Below, in pieces: positions 17,811 to 26,577 of a stretch of DNA of 64,000 nt. The stretch is taken from the NCBI RefSeq assembly GCF_006861825.1, contig NZ_VDGI01000016.1, forward strand, positions 31,969-95,968, read 5' to 3'. The notes below the pieces were generated by a model, which ran no database searches, was not told the origin of the DNA, and worked only from the letters and a program-made list of their open reading frames with translations. A program made the position numbers and the translations under genes. How positions within the stretch are numbered: position 1 is the first letter of the stretch; each line of letters begins with the position of its first letter. Source of the DNA: Psychrobacillus vulpis (lineage in GTDB: Bacteria > Bacillota > Bacilli > Bacillales_A > Planococcaceae).

Positions 17811-18332
17811 ATGATTATCACTTTTAAAGGGAAAAAACCTGAGTTAGATCCTACTGTTTTTGTTGCTCCAGGTGCAAAAGTTATCGGAGAGGTACTAGTT
17901 GGAGAAGAATCTACTATATGGTTTAATACAGTTCTGCGCGGAGATGAAGGTTTAATTTCAATTGGAAAAAGATGCAGTATCCAAGATAATTCAACCATTC
18001 ATTTATATGAAGATGCGCCAGTTGTAATAGAAGACGAAGTTACTGTTGGACATAATGTTATCCTTCATGGATGTAAGGTTGGAAAACGCTCTATTATTGG
18101 AATGGGATCTACAATTCTAGATCATGCTGAAATTGGAGAAGAGTGCATTATCGGTGCTAATACGTTAATTCCGCCTGGAAAGAAAATTCCCCCACGCTCA
18201 CTAGTCGTCGGTTCACCAGGAAAGGTAGTGCGAGAATTAAACGAAAAAGATTTCGATATTATTCAGCTTTCTATTGATACGTATGTTCAAAAAGGATACG
18301 ATTATCGAGAAATTTTTGAAAAAGAAGAATAG
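17811..18332 (+). CDS. Gamma-carbonic anhydrase-like hexapeptide protein
   Basis: A roughly 173-residue left-handed beta-helix protein with many hexapeptide turns. The three potential zinc histidines are present (NSTIHLYED, TVGHNVILHGC). Relatives include YtoA/YrdA and PaaY, a thioesterase of phenylacetate pathways, so a link to the neighbouring paa genes is possible but unproven. A TTG at 17790 is in frame, but GGGGGT six bases before the ATG at 17811 supports the shorter form. A hairpin downstream probably ends the transcript. Confidence 0.85.
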   Translation: MIITFKGKKPELDPTVFVAPGAKVIGEVLVGEESTIWFNTVLRGDEGLISIGKRCSIQDNSTIHLYEDAPVVIEDEVTVGHNVILHGCKVGKRSIIGMGSTILDHAEIGEECIIGANTLIPPGKKIPPRSLVVGSPGKVVRELNEKDFDIIQLSIDTYVQKGYDYREIFEKEE

Positions 18333-18389
18333 TCCTGCTACTTCAGATAAAAAAGTAACTACTCTATAAAATTTAATGAAACAAAATAA

Positions 18390-18425
18390 AATGGTCATCT
18401 ATTCGCAAGTGAATTCATGACCATT
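18390..18425 (+). terminator. Probable terminator after the gamma-carbonic anhydrase-like gene
   Basis: AATGGTCAT pairs perfectly with ATGACCATT around an 18-base loop, followed by atttcttg. It is a weak T-tract but well placed 58 bp after the stop. Confidence 0.5.
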
Positions 18426-18535
18426 ATTTCTTGAGATAGGAACTTTTATCATCTAACAATAGAGTGCCCATTAAAAAGTAATAAGGAGCTCGCCCATACA
18501 CTCCTATAACTAGTTAATACACTTTACATAATTAA

Positions 18536-18800
18536 GACTAGTTGAGTACGGAAAAGCCACTCGCTTTCCGCGGACGAAACGCCTACGCTGAGGGCACTGA
18601 AAAAGTCCTCCAAGAGATTTCATAGAGAGTATGGTGAATGACAAGTTGTTCACATACTCTCTTTTTATTGGGAAATCGTTGATTTCCGTTCCAGGCGGAC
18701 GCTTTCCGCCGGCATGGCTTCAGCCGCTTCCCTCGCTACGCTAGTCCAGGGTCTTCAGCTCATACTATTCCGGCTGGAGTCGCCGCCTTCCCCTCCAATC
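18536..18800. repeat. Mosaic of GC-rich dispersed repeats
   Basis: Contains the words gagtacggaaaagccactcg, ctttccgcggacgaa, gggcactgaaaaagt and the ggcttcagccgcttccctcg block shared with 9900-10000. The same gag-t-cggaaaagc-actcgctttccgcggacgaa string returns at 19303-19345, so copies flank the transposase relic. The 18333-18535 stretch shows no gene. Confidence 0.8.
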
Positions 18801-18874
18801 AACTAGCATCCACCTATTCTTCTAAAAACCTTCTTCGTTTATAATAGAGAGACTAACTAATGGTGGTGTGCAAA

Positions 18875-19262
18875 ATGGTTTCTAACCAAGAAACCCTTAA
18901 TTTAAGCCCATCATGGCGATTTATGATTTGGTCGTTCCTAAAGATAATATACTTCATCAAATAAATGAATTGGTAGACTTCTCCTTCGTTTTAGAGGAGT
19001 TGAAAACAAAATATTGTTTAGATAATGGTCGGAATGCAATTCCCCAATTCGAATGTTCAAGTACTTACTATTAAAGGCAATTTTTGATGTATCCGATGTG
19101 GATTTAGTAGAACGGTCCAAATACGACATGTCGTTCAAGTATTTCTTAGATCTGGCACCAGAAGATCCCGTGATAGACCCAAGTTCACTCACTAAATTTC
19201 GCAGGCTTCGTCTCCAAGACGTAAGCTTATTAGATTTACTTATTGCAGTGCATCAAAGCTAG
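18875..19262 (+). pseudogene. IS1182-like transposase, N-terminal remnant with frameshifts
   Basis: Pieces read MVSNQETLNLSPS, then in another frame MAIYDLVVPKDNILHQINEL, then in a third RMFKYLLLKAIFDVSDVDL and KYDMSFKYFLDLAPEDPVI. Joined, they form the DUF772 N-terminal domain of IS1182-type transposases. At least two frameshifts break it, and the catalytic DDE part is missing. It sits between copies of the dispersed GC-rich repeat. It is a dead insertion, and no terminal inverted repeats of the IS were identified. Confidence 0.75.
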
Positions 19263-19302
19263 AGAGGATAATATTTTTTTTATAAATTCCAATCAAAACT
19301 AA

Positions 19303-20060
19303 TTGAGTCCGGAAAAGCTACTCGCTTTCCGCGGACGAATCGCCAAGCTATTCTCCCATCACTGTGAGCATTGAAAAACTGTCTGTTATTAGAAAAATTA
19401 CTTTTTCATTTATAGAAAACCGTTGAAAAAGGCGACACTCCTGCGGGAATAGCGTTAGTCGAAGACCCCGCAGCGTAGCGAGGAGGGCACTGAAAAACTC
19501 GAATTAGTATTTTTGTAGGAACTATTTGCTGTATTTATTTAAGAGAATTTAGCGCGACGCATGAGACTCCTGCGGGAAAGCGAGATAGACGAGACCCCGC
19601 ACGAAGCAGAGCGAAGGAGGAGGCTCGTCGCTCGCCCGCGGAAAGCGAATGCCAAAGTGATAAATTCTCTTAACGACTATTTGATAGAAAATTTATTAGA
19701 ATAACACTTTTTCAGTGCCCTTGAAGCGAGGAGGCTGAGGCAACGCCCGCGGAAAGGGAGGCCACTGAAAAACCAAAATTCAGAAAATAAAGTCACCACT
19801 TGAGAAGTATATTTGTATCAAAATTGGCATGACGTCCCCATAAACACCCTAAAAAGTGAAGGAATTATGGGATTTCGTTTTTATTTTTTGAAAAAAAGTG
19901 ACTTTTTCAGTGGCCTCCGGAAAGGGAGCCGTTTCAACGATTTTCTTTTTTATTGGAACATTGGACAACCCTATGTGGTAAATTCGAATTATAGTGACTT
20001 TTTCAGTGCCCTCCCTACGCTCGTGCGGGGTCTTGGAAGCTCCGTTTTTCCGTAGAAGTC
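19303..20060. repeat. Nested dispersed repeat region
   Basis: About 750 bp without genes, made of broken GC-rich words (actcctgcgggaa, gaccccgcagcgtagcgagg, cccgcggaaagcgaa) in both orientations and five or more copies of a cactgaaaaa / tttttcagtg word. It seems to have grown by repeats inserting into repeats. Short open frames here have no ribosome binding site or family resemblance. Confidence 0.75.
19539..19673. mobile_element. MITE-like unit bounded by 13-bp inverted repeats
   Basis: TTAAGAGAATTTA (19539-19551) and its perfect complement TAAATTCTCTTAA (19661-19673) bracket a 109-bp GC-rich core carrying the dispersed repeat words. It has no coding capacity. The arrangement suggests a small non-autonomous element or a large RNA hairpin. 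Confidence 0.45.
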
Positions 20061-20104
20061 TCGCGGCTTTTTCCATTACCTATTGATGTTTGCAAACATA
20101 TAAA

Positions 20105-20153
20105 AAATCACAAGGTTTAGGAAATGTCCAACATTCCCAAAACCTTGTGATTT
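20105..20153 (-). terminator. Strong hairpin terminator downstream of paaX
   Basis: AAATCACAAGGTTT (20105-20118) pairs perfectly with AAACCTTGTGATTT (20140-20153), and the stem continues inward with a few mismatches to a very small loop. It lies about 55 bp after the paaX stop, with a T-rich tract on the minus strand. Confidence 0.75.
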
Positions 20154-20207
20154 ACTATATTCCGATATGTGTTTACAAACAAAGTATTTTTCTGATTGAC
20201 AAAAACG

Positions 20208-21086
20208 TTAGTCCATAAGTAGTGGATGATCATCTGCATCATATGCTTTGTCTTTACGACGCATATCATTATCTTCTTGGAATACTTCTTCGAAAAAATG
20301 ATTTGCTGGCTGTGCAAGCAATTTATAATATTGCTCAAATAAAAGAGCTGCATGGTTCCCACTCCATATTTCAGGTAACAATTCCTTTGGAAGACCAGGA
20401 TCTGTAAATAGAAACTTACGGTATTCATGTACAAGATTTGTTCGTTCAACAAAACATTCTGCATCCGACATTCTTCCATCGTTCATCATGCTCTGATGGA
20501 TTATATATTGTTTGCTGTAGGTAGAGATAAAATCTTGATATTTTCCTTCAATTTCTTGAAGCGGCCAACTTTTTTCAACAAGAGCTCTGTTTGCTTGAGG
20601 ACCTTTGTAGTCTGCTACGAAGAAATCTACATAATTTTGTATACCATATTTTTCTATAAGAAATTCAACTTCTTTTTCAAGATTGTTCGGTGATATCCAG
20701 CATCCACTAGAAAAACTGCCGAATCCACTCCATAGGAGCTCTTTTCGTAGTTCATCTCGAACTTGTCTTTTTTCTTCTGGAATCGTATACATTAGCATAC
20801 GCCATTTTCCATCCCAGTCGTTTGGCATTAATTTAAAAATCCTAATGGCAGCTTCTTCCATCCGAGCTTCTCCACGAGTCGTCAAAAAGTAATAACTTTT
20901 ATTCCCTTCCTTCTCGGACTCGAGCCAACCTTGTTTCATCATTCTTGAAACTGCTACGCGCACCGACTGTTCATTATGTCCAAACTCTTTTAACAGTCGG
21001 ATTAAGCTTCCAATCCATATTTTATTACCGTAATGACGGATATAATCACCGTAAATTGTAAATATCATTGATTGTGTATTCGACAT
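20208..21086 (-). CDS. paaX: PaaX-family transcriptional repressor of the phenylacetate genes
   Basis: A 292-residue regulator with an N-terminal winged helix (FTIYGDYIRHYGNKIWIGSL, NEQSVRVAVSRMMKQGWL), a central PaaX domain (WDGKWRMLMYTIPEEKRQVR) and the C-terminal PaaX domain with its helical end (LFTDPGLPKELLP, AALLFEQYYKLL). In the family it represses paa operons and is released by phenylacetyl-CoA. It is the last gene of the paa block and ends at a strong terminator. The length is usual (about 290-310). Confidence 0.93.
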   Translation of the reverse strand: MSNTQSMIFTIYGDYIRHYGNKIWIGSLIRLLKEFGHNEQSVRVAVSRMMKQGWLESEKEGNKSYYFLTTRGEARMEEAAIRIFKLMPNDWDGKWRMLMYTIPEEKRQVRDELRKELLWSGFGSFSSGCWISPNNLEKEVEFLIEKYGIQNYVDFFVADYKGPQANRALVEKSWPLQEIEGKYQDFISTYSKQYIIHQSMMNDGRMSDAECFVERTNLVHEYRKFLFTDPGLPKELLPEIWSGNHAALLFEQYYKLLAQPANHFFEEVFQEDNDMRRKDKAYDADDHPLLMD

Positions 21087-21171
21087 GTAAACTCACTCTT
21101 TCTTTTTCCCTGATTACCAATATAACACGTTTCTTCCCTTCTTTCATTATTTTGTTATTAGAGTTTACTAA

Positions 21172-21948
21172 TTATTTCCCTAAAAAGACTGGTTTCCTTT
21201 TCTCACTGAATGCAAGTAACGCTTCCATTCGATCCTCAGTAGGGATCGTTAATTCGTATGCCTTAGACTCGATTGCAAGCCCCGTTTGTAAGTCCGTATT
21301 CATCCCTTGTGTAATTGCATACTTCGCTTGTTTAATTGCTACAGGACCATTTTTCATTATTTCATTTGCTAGTTGTTCACAAGAATTCAGAAGGTTTTCT
21401 ATTTGGACTACTTTTAATACCACTCCAAGCTGTACCCCTTCTTCTGCCGTGAATTTTCTTGCAGTGAAAATCAGCTCTTTCGCTCTCATTTCCCCTACTA
21501 GTCTTGGTAGTCTTTGCGTCCCTCCTGCCCCTGGTATGATTGCCCAGCTTGTTTCAGTTAGACCCATTTTCACTCCTTCAGCTGCAATGGAAAAATCACA
21601 CGCAATCATCAGCTCGAAGCCGCCGCCAAATGCATACCCATTTACTGCAGCTATAGTTGGCTGTGGTAGATTTGCAATACTGTTGAACACATCTCGTATC
21701 GCTTTCACGTTTCTTCTAACTTCTGATTCTTTTAATGTTTTCCGCTCTTTCAAATCGGCACCAGCACTAAAAGATCTATCCCCTGCTCCAGTAAATATAA
21801 TCACTTTCACTTCCGGATCAATTGAGATAGCATCTACTACTTGTTGAAGCTGATGCAATGTATCGTAATTAAAACAGTTCAGAGCTTCTTCGCGATTAAT
21901 GGTGATATATGCAATGTTGTTTTCTTTTCTTAATAAAATATTCGTCAT
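21172..21948 (-). CDS. Enoyl-CoA hydratase/isomerase family protein
   Basis: A 258-residue crotonase. Oxyanion-hole segments are SAGADLKE and GYAFGGGFEL. Both catalytic glutamates expected of hydratases are present (GGGFELMIACD and GLTETSWAIIPGAGGTQRL). It is the third crotonase of the block, placed between the thiolase gene and paaX. It may be a second PaaF-like hydratase, serve the oxepin-CoA ring opening, or belong to general fatty acid or leucine breakdown; sequence does not decide. AGGAGATGTCATA precedes the ATG. Confidence 0.85.
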   Translation of the reverse strand: MTNILLRKENNIAYITINREEALNCFNYDTLHQLQQVVDAISIDPEVKVIIFTGAGDRSFSAGADLKERKTLKESEVRRNVKAIRDVFNSIANLPQPTIAAVNGYAFGGGFELMIACDFSIAAEGVKMGLTETSWAIIPGAGGTQRLPRLVGEMRAKELIFTARKFTAEEGVQLGVVLKVVQIENLLNSCEQLANEIMKNGPVAIKQAKYAITQGMNTDLQTGLAIESKAYELTIPTEDRMEALLAFSEKRKPVFLGK

Positions 21949-22107
21949 TATGACATCTCCTATTCGAACAACTATATTGAATTTCTCCTGTCGCTTTGTT
22001 TTCGTTCCAAGAACAATCTATTGTATTGGTTATAAAAATGCCCTTCTCTCGTCGTTACTCTTCTTTTAAAGAGCTTTGACGCTTGAAGGACAGCAAAATT
22101 GTAGTAC

Positions 22108-23313
22108 CTACTCTGATACATTCTCAAATATAGTTGCAATCCCTTGACCTACACCGATACACATTGTTGCCAAACCGAATTGGACATTTCTTTTCTTCAT
22201 TTCATATAAAAGAGTCGTTACTATCCGAGCACCACTTGCACCTAGAGGGTGCCCAAAAGCTATTGCTCCTCCATTGACATTCACTTTTTCACTTTCTAGT
22301 TCCAGTTGGCGAATGCACTCCAGAGATTGTGAAGCAAAAGCTTCATTCAATTCTACAAGACCAAGGTCAGTTGTTTTCAACCCTGCACGTTGTAGTGCTT
22401 TTTTTGAAGCGAAAATAGGACCAAGCCCCATAACAGCTGGTTCAAGTCCCGCTGTAGCACCTGTAACATATTTTGCTAATGGCTTCACATTCAATTCTTT
22501 TGCTTTCTCCGCACTCATAAGAAGTAAAGCAGATGCACCGTCATTGACTCCCGAAGCATTACCAGGTGTAACCGTGCCACCTTCAAATAATGGTTTTAGT
22601 TTCTCAAGCTGATGTAACGTTGTATTTGGTCTTGGATGCTCATCTTGGTCGATAATGATTTCCTTCCCTTTCCGGTCCTTATACATAACCGGAACGATTT
22701 CTTCCGCAAATCGATTTTCCGCCAAAGCTTTTTTAGCACGTTGCTGGCTCTCGAATGCAAATAAATCCTGATCCTCACGCGTTATATGAAATCGCTTTGC
22801 AACATTTTCGGCAGTTTCTGGCATCGTATCTACACCGTACATCTCTTTCAGTTTTTTATTTGTAAAACGCCACCCGATTGTTGTATCTTGCAGTTCCATA
22901 TTTCCTCGTGGGAACTCTTTATCTGGCTTTGCCATGACAAACGGTGCTCGCGTCATGCTTTCAGTGCCACCAGCGATGTAAATATCGCCTTCGCCAACTG
23001 ATATTGCTCTTGCAGCGTACATAACAGCGTCAAGTCCAGAACCACAGAGTCGGTTTATAGTTGTTCCTGCTACTTCGACAGGTAGACCAGCTAACAATGC
23101 CGACATTCTTGCAACGTTGCGGTTATCTTCACCTGCTTGGTTTGCATTTCCGAAAACAACTTCTTCAATTTCGTTTACGGGGAGGTTCGGATTACGTTCA
23201 ACAAGTGCTTTAATAACAATAGCTCCTAAATCATCTGGTCGAACTTCTCTTAGTGATCCGTTATATCTTCCGATTGGCGTACGGACAGCATCTACTATAA
23301 CTACTTCTCTCAT
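22108..23313 (-). CDS. paaJ: 3-oxoadipyl-CoA / 3-oxo-5,6-dehydrosuberyl-CoA thiolase
   Basis: A 401-residue thiolase. The nucleophilic cysteine is in NRLCGSGLDAV (about residue 90), the catalytic histidine in AFGHPLGASGAR and the second cysteine in ATMCIGVGQG. FGNANQAGEDNRNVARM and YGVDTMPETAENVA are typical of the PcaF/PaaJ subgroup. It performs both thiolytic steps of the paa pathway, giving acetyl-CoA and succinyl-CoA. Its ATG overlaps the paaH stop by four bases (ATGA), indicating coupling. Confidence 0.93.
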   Translation of the reverse strand: MREVVIVDAVRTPIGRYNGSLREVRPDDLGAIVIKALVERNPNLPVNEIEEVVFGNANQAGEDNRNVARMSALLAGLPVEVAGTTINRLCGSGLDAVMYAARAISVGEGDIYIAGGTESMTRAPFVMAKPDKEFPRGNMELQDTTIGWRFTNKKLKEMYGVDTMPETAENVAKRFHITREDQDLFAFESQQRAKKALAENRFAEEIVPVMYKDRKGKEIIIDQDEHPRPNTTLHQLEKLKPLFEGGTVTPGNASGVNDGASALLLMSAEKAKELNVKPLAKYVTGATAGLEPAVMGLGPIFASKKALQRAGLKTTDLGLVELNEAFASQSLECIRQLELESEKVNVNGGAIAFGHPLGASGARIVTTLLYEMKKRNVQFGLATMCIGVGQGIATIFENVSE

Positions 23314-24182
23314 TTCGAAACCAACTCTTCATCAATAGAATAGTCGTACACACCTTTTCCACTCTTTCGTCCTAGACGCCCTGCTTTGACATATTGTTCT
23401 AAAAGAGGTGCAGGACGATACTTTTCCCCAAGCTTTTCATGTAAATATTTCAAATTATTTAATCGTGTATCAAGTCCTACTAAATCTACTAATTCGAATG
23501 GTCCCATTGGGTAATTTAATCCTAGCTTAATCGCTTTATCAATTTCTTCTGGTGTGCCTAACCCTTCTTGAAGCATGTAAAACGCTTCGTTACCAACAAG
23601 TGCGCTAATTCGGCTCGTTACGAACCCTGGAAATTCATTAATGACAACAGTTTCTTTTCCCATTTTTATAGCTACTTCTTTAATTCTTTCGGCCGTTTCA
23701 TCACTTGTTTCCAACCCTCGTACAATTTCGACTAAAGGCATTTTATGTACAGGATTAAAAAAATGCATCGCAATTGTTTTTTCTGGGCGTTTTCCAAAAG
23801 AAGCGATTTCTGTTGGGCTCATCGTCGAAGTATTTGTAGCAAAATAACAATGAGAAGGTGCATGTTCTTCTATCGTTTCAAACACTTCTTTTTTTATAGC
23901 TGTTATTTCAGGTACAGCTTCAATAATTAAATCAGCAGTACTTACTGCTTTTGGAAGGTCGCTTTCATAGCTTAAATTAAGTCGTGCTTGTTCAACCTGT
24001 ACCGATGTAATCTTTCCGTGCACAAGTCCTTTTTCAAACATACTATCCATGTCTTTCTTCGCGTTTAGTAATGCAGAATTATGATTGTCGACAACTGTCA
24101 CTGCATAGCCACCAACTGCTCCTACATAAGCAATCCCTCTTCCCATAATACCTGCACCTATGATAACAATACGGTTGATCAT
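23310..24182 (-). CDS. paaH: 3-hydroxyadipyl-CoA dehydrogenase
   Basis: A 290-residue 3-hydroxyacyl-CoA dehydrogenase. The NAD motif GAGIMGRGIAYVGA is at 9-22, the catalytic His lies in AMHFFNPVHKMPLVEIVRG and the Glu in the same helix; the C-terminal dimer domain contains GPFELVDLVGLD. It oxidises 3-hydroxyadipyl-CoA in the lower paa pathway. The length fits single-domain HAD (about 285). It lies about 80 bp downstream of the ALDH gene, beyond a hairpin, so it may be partly uncoupled from the upstream genes. Confidence 0.92.
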   Translation of the reverse strand: MINRIVIIGAGIMGRGIAYVGAVGGYAVTVVDNHNSALLNAKKDMDSMFEKGLVHGKITSVQVEQARLNLSYESDLPKAVSTADLIIEAVPEITAIKKEVFETIEEHAPSHCYFATNTSTMSPTEIASFGKRPEKTIAMHFFNPVHKMPLVEIVRGLETSDETAERIKEVAIKMGKETVVINEFPGFVTSRISALVGNEAFYMLQEGLGTPEEIDKAIKLGLNYPMGPFELVDLVGLDTRLNNLKYLHEKLGEKYRPAPLLEQYVKAGRLGRKSGKGVYDYSIDEELVSK

Positions 24183-24210
24183 TATTCTACTCCCCTTATG
24201 TTAATGAAAG

Positions 24211-24247
24211 AATACGGACAGGGTTTGAATTTTTCCCTGTCCGTATT
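24211..24247 (-). terminator. Hairpin between the ALDH gene and paaH (partial terminator)
   Basis: AATACGGACAGGG (24211-24223) pairs perfectly over 13 bp with CCCTGTCCGTATT (24235-24247). On the minus strand only a short tract TTCTTTC follows, so it may attenuate rather than stop transcription into paaH-paaJ. Confidence 0.6.
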
Positions 24248-24259
24248 TTCAGTTTATTT

Positions 24260-25777
24260 TTACAGTCCGAATGGATTCAGTGGTCGACTGCCGTAGTAAG
24301 ATAAAATGCTTTTCGTTTCCGTATAGAGGTCTAGCGTTTCAATACATAGCTCACGTCCGAACCCTGATTGCTTATATCCTCCAAATGGTGTCCCAGGAAA
24401 TGCTGAGAATGGGCAGTTTACCATGACAATGCCTGCTTGGATCTGATTTGCAACACGCGTCGCACGTGCACCATCTTTTGACCAAATGGCTGAGCCTAAC
24501 CCGAACTCTGTATCGTTTGCAAGTCGGATTGCTTCTTTTTCATCTTTAAATTTCATCAATACAACAACTGGACCAAAAATTTCTTCTTTTACAACTGTCA
24601 TATCGTGATTTACGTTTGCAATAATCGTTGGCTCATACCAGAATCCATTTTCATAACCATTTGGTTTCGTAACATTACCACCAACAAGAATTTCCGCTCC
24701 TTCTTTCCGAGCAGATTGTACATAACTATCAATTGTATCAAGTTGGACTTGATCAATGATTGCTCCAACATGTGTTCCTTTATCAAATGGGTTGCCTAGA
24801 TGTAATTTTTTCGTTTTTTCAACAAACTTATTCAAAAATTCCTCGTAAATGTCCTCATGTACGTATAAACGAGATCGAGCTTCACAAGATTGACCTGAAT
24901 TATAGAATATACCAAATAGTGAACCATCTACTGCAGCGTCAATATCTGCATCTTCAAATACAAGATTAGGAGATTTTCCACCAAGCTCCAATGTTACACG
25001 TTTTAACGATTGAGATGCTTTCCCCATAATGTCTTTACCGATAGGCGTTGAGCCAGTGAAAGCTACTTTATCCACTTGAGGATGCTCCACTAAAAAGTTA
25101 CCAATATCAGATCCAGAACCTGGAAGGACGTTCACCACACCAGCAGGAACACCTGCTTCAAGACAAATTTCCCCTAGGATTATGGCAGTTAATGGTGTGA
25201 GGGATGCCGGCTTTACAATTACCGAGCAACCTACTGCAATAGCAGGTGCCACTTTCCAAGCAGCCATCATAAGTGGATAATTCCACGGAATGATTTGTGC
25301 ACAGACTCCAACTGGCTCTTTCTCTGTATAGTTATGGAATTGGCCAGGAACATTGTTGACGACTCCTCGGTGACCTACAATTGCACCTGCATAAAACTCA
25401 AAATCTTCAATCGCTTGAGAAACTTGACCTTGCGCTGCATGAAGCGTTTTACCAGTATCGAGAATTTCCAATTCAACTAGCTCATTAAAACGAGAACGCA
25501 TTATTGCAGCAATTTTGTTCAATACTTGCGCTCGACGACCAACCGGATACATTTTCCATTTACCATTGTCAAATGCATCTCGTGCACTTGCAATGGCTTT
25601 TTCAACATCTTCTTTGGACGCTTTTGCAACTTCCGCAACTAACTCACCTGTTGCTGGATTGTAAGTTTTTATCGTTTCACCTGTACTACTTTTTATTTTT
25701 TCTCCATTTACAATCAAATGATAAAACGATCGTTTCATTGCCTCTTGCTCGATATCATTATCCCGAATTGTTGTCAT
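24260..25777 (-). CDS. Aldehyde dehydrogenase of the paa cluster (probable ring-opening semialdehyde dehydrogenase)
   Basis: A 505-residue NAD(P)-dependent ALDH. The catalytic Glu is in LELGGKSPNLVF, the catalytic Cys in NSGQSCEARSRLYV, and the motif FGGYKQSGFGRE is near the end. Its place between paaG and paaH suggests it oxidises 3-oxo-5,6-dehydrosuberyl-CoA semialdehyde, the job of the ALDH half of PaaZ. It has no fused MaoC hydratase domain, so the hydrolase half must come from another protein. Phenylacetaldehyde dehydrogenase activity, feeding phenylacetate to PaaK, is the main alternative. Confidence 0.85.
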   Translation of the reverse strand: MTTIRDNDIEQEAMKRSFYHLIVNGEKIKSSTGETIKTYNPATGELVAEVAKASKEDVEKAIASARDAFDNGKWKMYPVGRRAQVLNKIAAIMRSRFNELVELEILDTGKTLHAAQGQVSQAIEDFEFYAGAIVGHRGVVNNVPGQFHNYTEKEPVGVCAQIIPWNYPLMMAAWKVAPAIAVGCSVIVKPASLTPLTAIILGEICLEAGVPAGVVNVLPGSGSDIGNFLVEHPQVDKVAFTGSTPIGKDIMGKASQSLKRVTLELGGKSPNLVFEDADIDAAVDGSLFGIFYNSGQSCEARSRLYVHEDIYEEFLNKFVEKTKKLHLGNPFDKGTHVGAIIDQVQLDTIDSYVQSARKEGAEILVGGNVTKPNGYENGFWYEPTIIANVNHDMTVVKEEIFGPVVVLMKFKDEKEAIRLANDTEFGLGSAIWSKDGARATRVANQIQAGIVMVNCPFSAFPGTPFGGYKQSGFGRELCIETLDLYTETKSILSYYGSRPLNPFGL

Positions 25778-25791
25778 GTGCTCAGCTCTCC

Positions 25792-26565
25792 CTATTGTCC
25801 TGAAAAAACAGGTTTTCTTTTTTCCATAAATGCATGAATACCTTCGCGGTGATCAATTGTTAAACCAGCAATCCGTTGTGCTTGTGCTTCTTGCTCAAGA
25901 TAGTCTTCAAAAGTAAGCTCTGTAGCGAATTTCAATGATCGTTTAATCAAACCAATCGCCTTTGTTGGTAAAGTAGAAAGATTTGCTGCAAATGCCGACA
26001 CCTCTTCATCCCATAAATCTAACGGAATAAGTCTATTCGCTAGACCTAATGCGACTGCATCAGTAGCCGACACCTTTTCTCCAAGAATGGATAATTCCAA
26101 AGCTTTAGCATGACCGACTAACTTGGTTAAATAATACAGATTACCCGAGTCAGGAATGAGGCCAACATGTATGAAAGCATTCAAAAAACTGGCGCGTTCC
26201 GATACAATTCTAAAATCACAAGCAAGTGCTAGGCTGAACCCTGCACCAGCCGCAACTCCATTTACTGCTGCGACAATCGGTTTTTCACATTGTCTAATTT
26301 GCTTTATCATCGGTCCATAGTGATCTCTTAAAACTTGGCCATGATCCATATTCTCATCGACTTCTGCCAAATCTTGTCCAGAACAAAAAGCCCTTCCTTC
26401 ACCTGAAATGACTATGCAGCGAACTTGTTCATCAAATGTAGCAGCTTTGATCGCATCTTTCACTTCTCGGTTCATTTGTGCGATAAATGCATTTAATTTG
26501 TCAGGTCTATTTAAATAGAGCCATGCAATTCCATCTTTGACATCATAACGAATCGTTTCGAACAT
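25792..26565 (-). CDS. paaG: 2-(1,2-epoxy-1,2-dihydrophenyl)acetyl-CoA isomerase
   Basis: A 257-residue crotonase matching PaaG: CSGQDLAEVD, NGVAAGAGFSLALACDFRI and the hallmark HVGLIPDSGNLYYL, where an aspartate replaces the second hydratase glutamate. It isomerises ring-1,2-epoxyphenylacetyl-CoA to oxepin-CoA and shifts double bonds later. It is preceded by AAGGAGG and lies 12 bp from paaF. Confidence 0.92.
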   Translation of the reverse strand: MFETIRYDVKDGIAWLYLNRPDKLNAFIAQMNREVKDAIKAATFDEQVRCIVISGEGRAFCSGQDLAEVDENMDHGQVLRDHYGPMIKQIRQCEKPIVAAVNGVAAGAGFSLALACDFRIVSERASFLNAFIHVGLIPDSGNLYYLTKLVGHAKALELSILGEKVSATDAVALGLANRLIPLDLWDEEVSAFAANLSTLPTKAIGLIKRSLKFATELTFEDYLEQEAQAQRIAGLTIDHREGIHAFMEKRKPVFSGQ

Positions 26566-26577
26566 GCAACGACCTCC

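Noticed and set aside
19813..20055. 80-residue open frame in the repeat region
   Set aside because: Runs through dispersed repeat words, no ribosome binding site, no family resemblance.
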